Source: DATAJX01 sp964601735
GTDB lineage: Bacteria > Pseudomonadota > Alphaproteobacteria > UBA2136 > UBA6156
Length of the DNA: 64,000 nucleotides
Reading direction: 5' to 3'
NCBI GenBank assembly: GCA_964601735.1
Contig: CAZROO010000003.1
Location: forward strand, 1-64,000
The notes beneath the pieces were generated by a model, which was given only the letters and a program-made list of their open reading frames with translations, was not told the DNA's origin and did no database searches. Position 1 is the stretch's first letter, and every line of letters begins with the position of its first letter. The position numbers and the translations under genes are program-made. Positions 33,621 to 42,415 of the stretch are shown here, piece by piece.

Positions 33621-34505
33621 TCAAAAAGCCGTGGCCCAGGCTACCATGCTGCCGGCAAAAACCAGCAGCAGTCCGGCCCACAGGTTGTTTTTTTCGCGGT
33701 GGAAAACGTGGGCGTAGAGCGCCAGCCAAACCGCGCTCAGCACGGTGATGCTGCCCACGTAACCGGGGTTAGGTGCCAGGCTTAGCGCCAGCAGTAGCAC
33801 GGTCAAACCGCCCAGGTGAATGAGGCCAAGGCCGAGGCTTTTTAAAGCCTGTTTCTTATCCGGCAAGCCGGGGCGGTAGCGCCAGGCCACCACGGCGGCG
33901 CTGCTGAGGCCACCGACGGTAAGCACGGCCACGGCACGGCCGATGAGCGGCAGCAGCGTGGTTTCGGTGGTTAGCGGCAGGCAGAGTTTGGCGACGATAT
34001 CGGCGGTAGCCAGTCCGGCGGCCACCGGCAGCAGCGCCTTGGTGGCGCGGGCGGAAATGTCGTTGCGGCGGATGGAAAGCAGCGCCACCCAACCGAGGAT
34101 GAAGGCGCCGAGAAGCATCAAGGCACGGCCGGGTGAAGAGGTAAGCGGTTGCAGGCTGGAGGGCGCGATGGCGGCCCACAGACCAAAGCTGAGGGCGATT
34201 TTGAGTGGAATATAAAGCGCAGCCAGGCGGGCGCCGAAGACGGCGGAAACGCGGTAGAGGCGGACGTCAGAAAAGGCGAGAATTACGCCGAGCAACGCGG
34301 CGCCGGCATAAACGTCCCAGGCGTGCGGCCAAGGCAGGAAGAGAAAACTGGCGAATGCCAGCGGCAAAATGCCTAGCAGTCGCCAGACCACGGCTGAATG
34401 TCCGGGCAACTGGGCGGCTTGGTTGAAGCCGATGATGAGCGCGCCGAAGAATGAAAACCCCAGCGCCAGGTATGGCCACAGCGAGGCGCTGAGCTCTGCA
34501 CTCAT
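33621..34505 (-). CDS. DMT/EamA-like membrane transporter (second of pair)
   Basis: A 294-residue protein with about ten hydrophobic helices arranged as two halves, as in drug/metabolite transporters; the last helices read VGSITVLSAVWLALYAHV. It starts in an ATGA overlap with the preceding transporter gene. Both sit between the two M16 genes. Substrate unknown; pairing suggests a heterodimer or a recent duplication that has diverged. Confidence 0.72.
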   Translation of the reverse strand: MSAELSASLWPYLALGFSFFGALIIGFNQAAQLPGHSAVVWRLLGILPLAFASFLFLPWPHAWDVYAGAALLGVILAFSDVRLYRVSAVFGARLAALYIPLKIALSFGLWAAIAPSSLQPLTSSPGRALMLLGAFILGWVALLSIRRNDISARATKALLPVAAGLATADIVAKLCLPLTTETTLLPLIGRAVAVLTVGGLSSAAVVAWRYRPGLPDKKQALKSLGLGLIHLGGLTVLLLALSLAPNPGYVGSITVLSAVWLALYAHVFHREKNNLWAGLLLVFAGSMVAWATAF

Positions 34506-35365
34506 AATGCCACGGCCATCAGCATTAGCGCCGCCAGCGCCATGACTAGCCCGGCGACGGGATTGGAGTGGTCGGGAATGCCGCGGACACGGTGATAGAG
34601 CACAAGCCACAGTGGTGCGAGCATGATGATCATACTGACGTAAGACGGATTGGGCCCGGTGATAAGGGCGATGAAAAAGCAGGTTTGGTTGATGGTGCTT
34701 TGTACTGCGGCCAGTGCTCCGGCCCTGAGCAGTGCCGGGGTATACCACGGATGCTCGCGTTGCGGGCGGAACGGGAACAGCAGCAAACTGAATCCGACGC
34801 TGACCAACGTAGCGACGCAGAAATAAACTTCGAGGCGGGTTGCGAGTTGGTCCGGCGTGATGACGAGGCGGGAGAAAATGTCGGAAAAACTGTAGAGCAC
34901 CGCTACCGGCGTTACCATTTTGATTACTTTCCAGCTAGCATCGCTGGAACGCATGGAGTTGAGCGCCATGACCATGATGCCGAAGCAACCGAGAATCGCT
35001 AGCATGTTCAGCGGGTTTTGAATCAGGTTGTCGCGGGCGGTGCTGTCAATGATTGCCCACAGCACAAACACCAGCAAGGCCTTGCCTGGCATCCATAAAA
35101 TGGCCACCCGGCCGTTGTGGTTGGCGGAAAGATGGTTCTGGATGACGTTGCCGACAATCATGCCCAGGCCGCCAAACACGGCGGCAGCATAAAAACTCAC
35201 CTCGTGCGGCCAGGGCTTCACGATGGCAAGCGGGAACCAGAGAATGGCGGCAATCAGCGTGCGCCAGAAGTTGAGGCGGAAGCCTTCCTGCTGGTGGCGG
35301 CGGTTGAGCTCGGCGTTGGCCGAGGTCATGATGCTACTGCCGAGGGCGCCAAGCAGCCAGAGCAT
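34502..35365 (-). CDS. DMT/EamA-like membrane transporter (first of pair)
   Basis: A 287-residue protein with about ten hydrophobic helices; PNPSYVSMIIMLAPLWLVLY near the end parallels the equivalent region (PNPGYVGSITVLSAVWLALY) of the neighbouring protein, showing the two are paralogues. It follows the active M16 peptidase gene after 12 bases. Function cannot be specified beyond the family. Confidence 0.75.
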   Translation of the reverse strand: MLWLLGALGSSIMTSANAELNRRHQQEGFRLNFWRTLIAAILWFPLAIVKPWPHEVSFYAAAVFGGLGMIVGNVIQNHLSANHNGRVAILWMPGKALLVFVLWAIIDSTARDNLIQNPLNMLAILGCFGIMVMALNSMRSSDASWKVIKMVTPVAVLYSFSDIFSRLVITPDQLATRLEVYFCVATLVSVGFSLLLFPFRPQREHPWYTPALLRAGALAAVQSTINQTCFFIALITGPNPSYVSMIIMLAPLWLVLYHRVRGIPDHSNPVAGLVMALAALMLMAVAL

Positions 35366-35377
35366 CGGGATTACCGT

Positions 35378-36871
35378 TTAATGGCCAAAAGCCTTGAGCA
35401 TTTCCGGCGAAGGAGGCGCAACCTTGCGCTTGCGCGCTTCGGCGGCTGCGGCTTCCATCGGTTTGACCACGGCGGGGACTTCAGGCTTGAAGGTGCCGAG
35501 GAGTTTTTTATTGCCGACCAGGATACCGAGCGTGGACTGGCTGTTGTCGAGATACTTTTGCGCGGCGGCGTTGACATCGGCCACTGTCAGGCTCTTGAGC
35601 ACCGGCTGCCAGCTGTCAAAGTCCTTGGCATTGCCACCGGCAATAATCCAGCTGCCGAGGCGGTACATGATGTTATCGGCGTCGTCGCGGCTGTAAATCT
35701 CGTTGGCCAGCAAGTTGGTTTTGGCGCGCTTGAGTTCGGCTTCGGTTACGCCGTTTTTCTTCAGCTCTTCCACTACCTTGGTTACGGCGGCGTCGATTTT
35801 ATCGAGTGTCACGCCCGTGCGCGGCGATACGCCCACATTGATGTCGCTCTCGGAGGCGCCAACCGGGTCGTAGCTGGCGCTGGCACCGTCGGCGATACCT
35901 TGTTTGAGAACCAGTTCCTGATACAGGCGGGCGACGTCGCTGCCGCCGAGCACTTCGCTCAAGGCCCATAGCGCCATGGCCTCTTTCATGCTGCCGGGTT
36001 GCCCGGCCACGCCCACAAATATACTCGGGGTGCGGAACCAGCGGGCGTATACCGGCACCTGCACGTCCTTGTTCACTTCAATCAGACGCACTTCGCCCTT
36101 GTGCAGCGGTTCAATCGCCACATGGCGGGCGGGAACGTCGTGCGGCTTGTCAGCGCCGTAATATTTTTCCGCCAGCGGCATCACCTGCTTCAGGTCGGTG
36201 TCGCCGACAATCAGCAGCGTGGCGTTGTTGGGGGCGTAATGCCGCTTGTACCAGTCGAGCGCGGCGCCAAAGGTGTAGGCTTCGATGTCCTTACGGTAAC
36301 CGATGACCGGACGGCCGAACGGTGAGGCCTGGAAGCGCGCGCGCTGCAACCGTTCATAAAAACCAGGTGCGGGCTGGCTTTCCAGCCGCCATTTGCGCTC
36401 TTCGCTCACCACTTTGCGTTCGGGCTGGAACACAGCATCGCTCAGCACCAGGCCTTCCATGCGGTCGGCTTCGATCTCCATCATCAGCGGCAGTTTTTCA
36501 GCGGCGATGGTCTGGTGGTAGGCGGTCATCTCGTAACTGGTGAAGGCATTCTGCTGGCCGCCATTACGCTGGACGATCTTGTCCATTTCGCCAGCCGGAA
36601 ACTTATTGGTGCCCTTGAACATCAGGTGCTCCAGCATGTGGCTGAGGCCGGTGTGGCCCTCGGCTTCGTCAATGGCGCCGACTTTGTACCACACGCTGTG
36701 GGTCACCACGGGGCTGCGGTGGTCTGGTACCACCACCACGGTCATGCCGTTGTCGAGCTTGGCTTCCTGGATCTCCATGGTATTTCCTTTGTTAGCGCAA
36801 AAAACCGCCAATAGAACTGGCAGCAGCAGGCCTAAAAACGCAGTGCGGTCAGCCTTGCCCGCCACGGTCAT
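35378..36871 (-). CDS. M16 family zinc metallopeptidase (active type)
   Basis: A 497-residue protein with an N-terminal hydrophobic signal (FLGLLLPVLLAVFCA) and the intact inverted zinc motif HMLEHLMFKGT (H-x2-E-H) followed about 75 residues later by the third ligand in MMEIEADRMEG. The second M16 half carries VLGGSDVARLYQELVLKQ. It is a periplasmic peptidase for unfolded or small peptides, PqqL-like. Its start overlaps the stop of the DUF3035 gene. The partner lacking the active site lies downstream beyond two transporter genes. Confidence 0.93.
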   Translation of the reverse strand: MTVAGKADRTAFLGLLLPVLLAVFCANKGNTMEIQEAKLDNGMTVVVVPDHRSPVVTHSVWYKVGAIDEAEGHTGLSHMLEHLMFKGTNKFPAGEMDKIVQRNGGQQNAFTSYEMTAYHQTIAAEKLPLMMEIEADRMEGLVLSDAVFQPERKVVSEERKWRLESQPAPGFYERLQRARFQASPFGRPVIGYRKDIEAYTFGAALDWYKRHYAPNNATLLIVGDTDLKQVMPLAEKYYGADKPHDVPARHVAIEPLHKGEVRLIEVNKDVQVPVYARWFRTPSIFVGVAGQPGSMKEAMALWALSEVLGGSDVARLYQELVLKQGIADGASASYDPVGASESDINVGVSPRTGVTLDKIDAAVTKVVEELKKNGVTEAELKRAKTNLLANEIYSRDDADNIMYRLGSWIIAGGNAKDFDSWQPVLKSLTVADVNAAAQKYLDNSQSTLGILVGNKKLLGTFKPEVPAVVKPMEAAAAEARKRKVAPPSPEMLKAFGH

Positions 36872-37317
36872 TACTCGTCTGTATTGTCGTCGTCGCTGCT
36901 GCCGAACCAGCGTTTGAGCAGGCCGTCGTCCTTGTGGGCGTCGGCTTTGGCCTTGGCCTTATCGGCCTGTACTTCGCCGCTGAGCTTGTTACGGATGCCC
37001 GGCTGTGCGGTGCCGCCGGCCTGTTTGAGCAGCCATTGGTCGCCGGCGGGTACGGCGCTGCCGCCCTCATTCGCCACGGTGCCGCTGACGCCGGTAATGA
37101 GACCCTGGGCTTCGGCGTTTTTCTGCTGGCGCAGCACGCTTTCATAATCTTGCGCTTCGCGCGGTGGGCGTAGGTCAAAATCGGGCGGCAAAACCAGGCC
37201 GGGGCCGTCGATGACCTGGGTTTCGTCCGGCGGCGCCTTGTTGCCGATGAGTTTGGTACTGCCGCAGGCGGTCAAAAGACTCACGCCCGCCAAGGCCAGA
37301 ATGATTTTTTTATCCAT
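36871..37317 (-). CDS. DUF3035-like lipoprotein
   Basis: A 148-residue lipoprotein: signal MDKKIILALAGVSLLTACGS with lipobox LLTAC, then PDETQVIDGPGLVLPPDFDLRPPRE, the conserved block of DUF3035 proteins found in alphaproteobacteria and sometimes linked to outer-membrane assembly. The C-terminus is charged and low complexity. The order lspA-DUF3035-M16 is recurrent in the class. It lies 9 bases after lspA. Confidence 0.82.
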   Translation of the reverse strand: MDKKIILALAGVSLLTACGSTKLIGNKAPPDETQVIDGPGLVLPPDFDLRPPREAQDYESVLRQQKNAEAQGLITGVSGTVANEGGSAVPAGDQWLLKQAGGTAQPGIRNKLSGEVQADKAKAKADAHKDDGLLKRWFGSSDDDNTDE

Positions 37318-37326
37318 ATTCAGCTC

Positions 37327-37839
37327 TTATTTCTGTTGGCGCTCTTCGTGGCGCAGGTTATCCCATAAAAGGGCGATGACGCCAAGCGTGATGGCGGCGT
37401 CGGCGACGTTAAAAGCGTAAAAGCACCAGACATTGGGCAGGCAGAGCAGCACAAAATCGACCACCGCGCCGTGCACCAGGCGGTCAATCAGATTACCGAC
37501 CGCGCCGCCCAGCAGCAGCCCCAGGCCGATTTGCTGCCAGCGGCGTGGCGCATGGCCCAGCCAGTGAATGAACGCAGCGCAGGCCGCCACGGCGAGGACA
37601 CTGAGGAACACCGGGCCCCATACGGCGTCGTCGAGCAGGCTGAAGCTCATGCCGCGGTTGTTCCAGTGCACCAGCGCAAACCAGTCGCGCAGTACCCATT
37701 TGGGCAGGCTGCCGCTGTTGGTGAGGATGAGCAGTTTGGTGAGCCAGTCGGTTGCCAGCACGCCCAGCCCCAGCAGTAGGCCGGGCAGGCGGGGCTGGAA
37801 ATAGGCTTTGACGGCGATGGGTGAGAAAACAATGGGCAT
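37327..37839 (-). CDS. lspA: Lipoprotein signal peptidase
   Basis: A 170-residue membrane aspartyl protease cleaving prolipoproteins. The two catalytic aspartates are in GNLIDRLVHGAVVDF and FNVADAAI; four hydrophobic helices are visible and the WNNRGMSFSLL block precedes the third. The ATG at complement 37837-37839 fits the family N-terminus better than the upstream in-frame start. It follows the unknown gene by 13 bases and precedes a lipoprotein gene. Confidence 0.93.
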   Translation of the reverse strand: MPIVFSPIAVKAYFQPRLPGLLLGLGVLATDWLTKLLILTNSGSLPKWVLRDWFALVHWNNRGMSFSLLDDAVWGPVFLSVLAVAACAAFIHWLGHAPRRWQQIGLGLLLGGAVGNLIDRLVHGAVVDFVLLCLPNVWCFYAFNVADAAITLGVIALLWDNLRHEERQQK

Positions 37840-37852
37840 GAATGCCTTGTAC

Positions 37853-38671
37853 CTAACCTTCGTCGTCTTCGTCAAAGCCTTCTTCGCCGTCTTTTGTGGC
37901 TGTGCTGCCCATGCCGGTCATGCCCATGCTGGCGGGTTGGTAAACAACCGGCACGTTTTCAGGTACTTCGCCGTTTTCGTTCTCGGTGTAAATCTGGTTC
38001 ATGGTTGTGGTGGCGCGAGTGTCGATGATTTGCATGGTGTCGTTGCTCCAGCGGCCGTCGGGGCTGTCGAGAAGGCGGTCGAGGTTGCGCTCGATGCCTC
38101 GGGTGGCGATGTAAAAATCGTCGCCGAGTTCCTCGACGTATTTATCGTGCGCTTCGTCGAGCAGCAGCATGGCGGAAATCACTACGTCGAGCACGCCTTC
38201 ATCGCTGTCCACGCCCAGCTTGGCGCCGAGTTTCTCGAGTTCGGCCACCAGGTCGGCCTCGAGCGGCAGGTCAAAGCTCAGGCCGTCGCCGCTGCTGGCG
38301 AGCAGCACCTGTGCGTCGGCCACGGCGCGTTCGGGGTGCCACTGGCTGAGGGTGAACATGTCGCCAATCTGGTAGTGTGGGTAAAGCTCGTGGCCCTGGC
38401 CGTCGCGCAGTTGGACGACGACGAGGCGGCATTTGTGCTCGCGGATGGCCAGCAGCCAGCGCCAGTGCCACCAGGCGTGCTCCAGCGCGTCGCCCACGGC
38501 CTGGCTTAAATCGGTGTCGTCGGCGCTGTCCCAGTCCGGCATGCAGGCGGCCAGCACTCGCGCGGGCATGTAGATTTCGCGCACTTCGCGTTCCAGCATG
38601 GGGCGGGCGGGGTTGGGCTTCTTGCTCACACCCGGTTCGTAACCCAATTTATAAAGGCCGTCTGCCGCCAT
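37853..38671 (-). CDS. Conserved-looking protein of unknown function
   Basis: About 272 residues from the first ATG. The body is rich in Trp, His and acidic residues (GDALEHAWWHWRWLLAIREH) with a helical C-terminal half (DEAHDKYVEELGDDFYIATR) and a strongly acidic tail (EEGFDEDDEG). No membrane segment or signal. An ATT codon at complement 38698-38700 has AAGGAG about 10 bases upstream and would add 10 residues, while the ATG has no ribosome site, so a rare start is possible. First gene of the long operon, divergent from rlmJ. Confidence 0.6.
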   Translation of the reverse strand: MAADGLYKLGYEPGVSKKPNPARPMLEREVREIYMPARVLAACMPDWDSADDTDLSQAVGDALEHAWWHWRWLLAIREHKCRLVVVQLRDGQGHELYPHYQIGDMFTLSQWHPERAVADAQVLLASSGDGLSFDLPLEADLVAELEKLGAKLGVDSDEGVLDVVISAMLLLDEAHDKYVEELGDDFYIATRGIERNLDRLLDSPDGRWSNDTMQIIDTRATTTMNQIYTENENGEVPENVPVVYQPASMGMTGMGSTATKDGEEGFDEDDEG

Positions 38672-38728
38672 GTTCGGGTCGGCGGCAACTTTTTTACAAA
38701 TCCGCCGTTCTCCTTTATAGAGGCCTGC

Positions 38729-39571
38729 ATGCTTTCGTATCAGCACATCTACCATGCCGGGCACATGGCCGACGTCTTCAAACACACCGTGCTGGCGGCG
38801 CTGCTGGCGCGGCTGGCGCAAAAGGAGACCGGCTTTACTTATTATGATACCCACGGCGGGCGCGGCCTGTACCCGGTGGATGCGCCGGAAATGCACAAAA
38901 CCGGCGAATGGCGCATGGGCATTGCCCGCATGTGGCCGCGCCGTGGCGAGGCCGGCGTGCCCGCCGCCGTGGCGCGTTACCTGGAGGTGATTGCCCACTA
39001 TAACCGCAGCGTGGGGCTGGTGCAGGTGCCGGGCAGCCCGGCAGTGGCACAGGCGCTGCTGCGGCCGCAGGACAAGATCATTGCCGTGGAAGCCCACCCG
39101 CAGGAAGTGGTGAGCCTGATGCACGTGTTGCAGGCCGACGCGCGCGCCGATTTGTACGAAGGCGACGGGCATGTGGTGGTGCCGACGCTGCTGCCGCCGC
39201 CGGGTGGGCGCGGGATGGTGCTGATTGACCCCAGCTTTGAGGAAAAGGACGAGTACCTGACCACCGTGGCGACGGTGGACGACATTTACGGCATCTGGAG
39301 CAAGGGCACGGTGGCGGTGTGGTACCCGCTGCTAGAGGCCGGACGCCACACCGCCATGCTGGAAGGGCTGGCGAAACTGGATATTCCCGCCACCTGGGTG
39401 GCTGAGATGGAATGGCCCACTGAAGGTGAGCGAAAAGGCATGTACGGTTGCGGGCTGGCGATTCTGCGGCTGCCGTTTGAGCTGGAGCAGGAGCTTGAGC
39501 CTGCGCTGACATGGCTGGCCGAGCAGTTCGACGGCAAGGCGGCTTTCCGCTGGCTGCGCCAGCCGGTTTAG
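38729..39571 (+). CDS. rlmJ: 23S rRNA (adenine-2030-N6)-methyltransferase
   Basis: A 280-residue SAM-dependent enzyme. The N-terminus MLSYQHIYHAGHMADVFKHT is diagnostic of RlmJ. The catalytic motif, usually D-P-P-Y/F-E, reads LIDPSFEEKDEY here, with Ser in place of the second proline. GCGLAILRLPFELEQ near the end matches the family. It methylates A2030 before 50S assembly. AAGGAG-like sequence is shared with the divergent gene's leader. Confidence 0.92.
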   Translation: MLSYQHIYHAGHMADVFKHTVLAALLARLAQKETGFTYYDTHGGRGLYPVDAPEMHKTGEWRMGIARMWPRRGEAGVPAAVARYLEVIAHYNRSVGLVQVPGSPAVAQALLRPQDKIIAVEAHPQEVVSLMHVLQADARADLYEGDGHVVVPTLLPPPGGRGMVLIDPSFEEKDEYLTTVATVDDIYGIWSKGTVAVWYPLLEAGRHTAMLEGLAKLDIPATWVAEMEWPTEGERKGMYGCGLAILRLPFELEQELEPALTWLAEQFDGKAAFRWLRQPV

Positions 39572-39669
39572 GGAATATTGAATACAACTTAAAGTTGTTG
39601 TTCGGATTAAATCGTGTCGAATGTGAGAATTGTATTAAGTATACAATTTGTTCAGGGATAAAAACCGGA

Positions 39670-39815
39670 AGATGATGAAGAGCTGAACCTCTGGGCTACG
39701 TTGTAAGGCCTGGCACAGACCGTCTGGTTGCTCCTGACAGGGGGTGCGGCAATGCCACTATTGGTTGCATATGGCGATGGTTTTAAACCGGGCGGAAAGG
39801 GGCCTTTTTCCTTCT
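39670..39815 (+). ncRNA. Candidate structured RNA with a 6S-like rod fold
   Basis: In a 615-base gene-free stretch, long-range pairing can be traced by eye: AAGGCC (39705-39710) with GGCCTT (39801-39806), and CCGTCTGGTT (39720-39729) with AACCGGGCGG (39786-39795). They enclose an unpaired central region and an apical hairpin around GCAATGCCACTATTGGTTGC. A closing stem, central bubble and apical stem is the layout of 6S RNA, and the size (about 150 bases) fits. A hairpin GGAAAGG/CCTTTTTCC gives a possible 3' end. Boundaries, strand and identity are inference. Confidence 0.45.
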
Positions 39816-39908
39816 TGAATTGGATACAATTTATCGGCTGTTACAAACAGCACCGTGTCCCCGCGTTGGACTTGCGCCAAGAGGCCTGAAAAAGAAAACG
39901 ACTGTCAG

Positions 39909-40003
39909 CCGCAAGGCCAATGACGGGGTTGCGGTTTGAGGAGACGGGCTCCGTCGGTTAAAGACCGAGAGGCCGAACCATAGCCCCGTCATTGGCCCTG
40001 CGG
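39909..40003. repeat. Long palindrome upstream of ctaA
   Basis: 20-base arms CCGCAAGGCCAATGACGGGG (39909-39928) and CCCCGTCATTGGCCCTGCGG (39984-40003) pair with one mismatch; inside are smaller hairpins GACGG/CCGTC and TCGGT/ACCGA. The remaining gene-free bases to 40186 contain a short GCCCGCCTGCGCGGGC palindrome and nothing else recognised. Confidence 0.72.
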
Positions 40004-40186
40004 TTTGATTTGGTTTTCTCTCCAGCGATAATACGCCGGGTCAACGCGGGGCAGGCGGAGAAAAAATCAGGCGGTAGTGGGCCCTGCCCTCTGGATGCCC
40101 GCCTGCGCGGGCATGACGGCTTGGTTAGAGCATAGCGCAAGGTTGATGCTTCTTGCATTGATAGCCGTGCGCTCGTAGAAGAGGGC

Positions 40187-41206
40187 ATGCCTGCTTTATT
40201 CACTTACCGGCGCGTTGTGAACGTTACCTTGTTTCTGGTTTACCTGCTGGTGCTGCTGGGCGGCGCCACGCGGGTGTTTGATGCAGGCACCAGCTGCCCC
40301 GACTGGCCGCACTGCTACGGCGTGTGGTGGCCGTGGCCGGAAAGCGTCGTGCCGGGTGGCTATATATATGAGGGGCGGCATTTCATCTGGTTCCAGGTGG
40401 CGCTGGAGTGGGTGCACCGCCTGACCGCGATGATTGTGGGTGTGAGTGTATTGGGGATGATCGGCTACAGTTTCCACCGCCCCAAAGGCGAGTGGTTGCC
40501 ATTGGGTGCCATGACCGTGTTGCTGGCGGTGCAAGGATTGCTGGGCGGACTGACCGTGCTCAAGGCCAACGCGCCGTGGAGCGTGGCGGTGCATCTGGCT
40601 ACCGCGATGCTGTTTTTTGCCAGCATGCTGTGGCTGCGGCGCGAAGTGGCTTCGAAAGGGGTGAAAACGCCGCCGCGGGCGCCGGATTTCGTAAAGTTTT
40701 ATGTGGGCGCTTTGGTGGCGCTGGTGTGGGTGCTGATGACCGTGGGCGCGTTTGTGAGCAGCAGCCACGCCGGTGGGGTTTGCGGCGGGTTGTTCAGCTG
40801 CGGGGGGCAGTGGTTTCCTGAAGATTTACAACAGCATAGTCATATGCTGCACCGCTACCTGGCGCTGGCGGTGGTGGTGCTGAGCGGGGTTTATATCGGA
40901 TTGGCGAAACGCAAGGCGCCGGCACTGAGACGGGGTGCGGTGGCGCTGCACCTGATGGTGTGGGGGCAGGTGTGCCTTGGTATTCTAACCCTTTACAGCT
41001 TTAGCGATTATCCGACGTTTTACGAGGCGCTGAGCATTGCCCATTTGGGCTGGGGGACGCTGGTGTTCATGATTGCGGTGGGGAACGTTTTATACCTGGT
41101 TTACGGGGAGTCGGGGCGGGCGCATGGGGCCTCTTACGCGATGGCACAAAGTGATGCAGAGATGTCGCTCCGGCGTCGCAAGAACGTGCGCAAGCGTCGC
41201 AAATAG
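40187..41206 (+). CDS. ctaA: Heme A synthase (COX15/CtaA)
   Basis: A 339-residue protein with eight transmembrane helices that oxidises heme O to heme A. Visible features: GGATRVFDAGTSCPDWPHCYG near the start, EWVHRLTAMIVG with heme-ligand histidine, LKANAPWSVAVHLATAM, and HRYLAL / AHLGWGTL histidines in the second half. The C-terminus is strongly basic. ctaB follows after 10 bases, so both steps of heme A synthesis are co-transcribed. Confidence 0.93.
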   Translation: MPALFTYRRVVNVTLFLVYLLVLLGGATRVFDAGTSCPDWPHCYGVWWPWPESVVPGGYIYEGRHFIWFQVALEWVHRLTAMIVGVSVLGMIGYSFHRPKGEWLPLGAMTVLLAVQGLLGGLTVLKANAPWSVAVHLATAMLFFASMLWLRREVASKGVKTPPRAPDFVKFYVGALVALVWVLMTVGAFVSSSHAGGVCGGLFSCGGQWFPEDLQQHSHMLHRYLALAVVVLSGVYIGLAKRKAPALRRGAVALHLMVWGQVCLGILTLYSFSDYPTFYEALSIAHLGWGTLVFMIAVGNVLYLVYGESGRAHGASYAMAQSDAEMSLRRRKNVRKRRK

Positions 41207-41216
41207 GGCGGTTTTG

Positions 41217-42058
41217 ATGCGCGGTTGGCTCACTGATGTCGCTGTTCTGTCAAAGCCGAAGATCATTCTGCTGCTGGCCATCACTTGCCTGTGCGGCAGC
41301 CTGGTGGCGGCCAAGGGCAACCTGGATTTGCTGGTGTGGAAGCAGGTACTGGCTGGGCTGGCCGGGCTGGTGGTTTCGGCCGCCGGGGGCAATACCATCA
41401 ACATGTGGTGGGACCGCGATATTGATGTGGTGATGAAGCGCACCCAGCGGCGGCCTTTGCCGATGGGCCGACGCACGCCGGGGTTTGTGCTGGCGCTGGG
41501 CATAGCAGAAATTGTGCTGGGGTTTGCGGTGGCGTGGGCCGGGGCCAATTTTCTGACGGGTTTGATGGCGCTCTCCGGCGCGCTGTTTTATGTGCTGATT
41601 TACACCATGCTGCTGAAGCGGAATACGGTGCAAAATATCGTCATCGGCGGCGCAGCGGGGGCCTTCCCGCCGCTGGTGGGCTGGGCGGCGGTGCAGGGAC
41701 AGTTGCACGACCCGCTGCCGTGGCTGATGTTCGCCATCATATTCCTTTGGACGCCGCCGCACTTCTGGGCGCTGGCCCTTTTGAGCAACGCCGACTACAC
41801 CCGCGCCAAGGTGCCGATGTACCCGGTGGTGCACGGCGAGGCGCTGACGCGCGTCGCCATTTTACGCTACCTGCTGGTGCTGCTGCCGGTGACGCTGATG
41901 CCCGCGCTGTTCACGCCGCTGGGCTGGCTGTACCTCATTATGGCCACGGCGCTGGGCGCGTGGTGGACGGTGAGCGCGTGGCACCTGTTCAAGCAAAAAG
42001 AACTGACGGCGGCGCAGCCGCTGGGTGCGCGGGTGGTGTTCACGCGCTCGCTGTATTA
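41217..42058 (+). CDS. ctaB: Protoheme IX farnesyltransferase (3' end lost in gap)
   Basis: 280 residues are readable before the N run. Both Asp-rich motifs of the UbiA superfamily are present: NMWWDRDIDVVMKRTQRRPL (N-x3-D-x3-D) and the second region YTRAKVPMYPVVHGE; FLWTPPHFWALAL is characteristic of heme O synthases. It converts heme B to heme O in the inner membrane. Family proteins are about 290-310 residues, so only the last helix is missing. Confidence 0.93.
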
Positions 42059-42158
42059 NNNNNNNNNNNNNNNNNNNNNNNNNNNNNNNNNNNNNNNNNN
42101 NNNNNNNNNNNNNNNNNNNNNNNNNNNNNNNNNNNNNNNNNNNNNNNNNNNNNNNNNN
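42059..42158. other. Assembly gap (100 N)
   Basis: Placeholder gap. Left of it ctaB lacks roughly its last 20-30 residues; right of it only about 66 C-terminal residues of CtaG remain, of an expected 180-200. The real missing length is therefore probably near 450-500 bases, not 100. Confidence 0.97.
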
Positions 42159-42358
42159 AGGACGGCGACATCGCCGACTATATCGACTTGCGCCAGTGCT
42201 TTTGTTTTGAGTTGCAGCACTACCCGGCGGGCGAGGAGAAAATGCTGCCGCTGAACTTCATCATCACGCCGGACCTTCCGGCGGGGGTTCATACGATTAC
42301 GTTTGCTTATACGTTGTTCAAGGCTTTGCCGAACGACCCGCGGATTCGGAAGAAATAA
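42159..42358 (+). CDS. ctaG: Cytochrome oxidase copper-insertion protein CtaG/Cox11 (C-terminal part)
   Basis: The frame entering from the gap encodes about 66 residues ending RIRKK. It includes the copper-binding motif CFCF (RQCFCFELQHYPAGEEKMLP) and FIITPDLPAGVHTITFAYTL, which match the C-terminal half of Cox11. The protein delivers copper to CuB of subunit I from the periplasmic side. The position ctaB-ctaG before ctaD/ctaE fits the usual order. Confidence 0.88.
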
Positions 42359-42415
42359 CCGCCCCATTCCCGCGAGCACGGCCCGCAGCCGGTAATAAAA
42401 TCTCCGGTCTTGCGC

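Noticed and set aside
39572..40186. tmRNA, RNase P RNA or SRP RNA in the large gap before ctaA
   Set aside because: The conserved motifs of those RNAs (for example GGAAGCAGCC of SRP RNA, or the GAGGAAAGTCC type block of RNase P) are not present; only the 6S-like fold was kept, at modest confidence.
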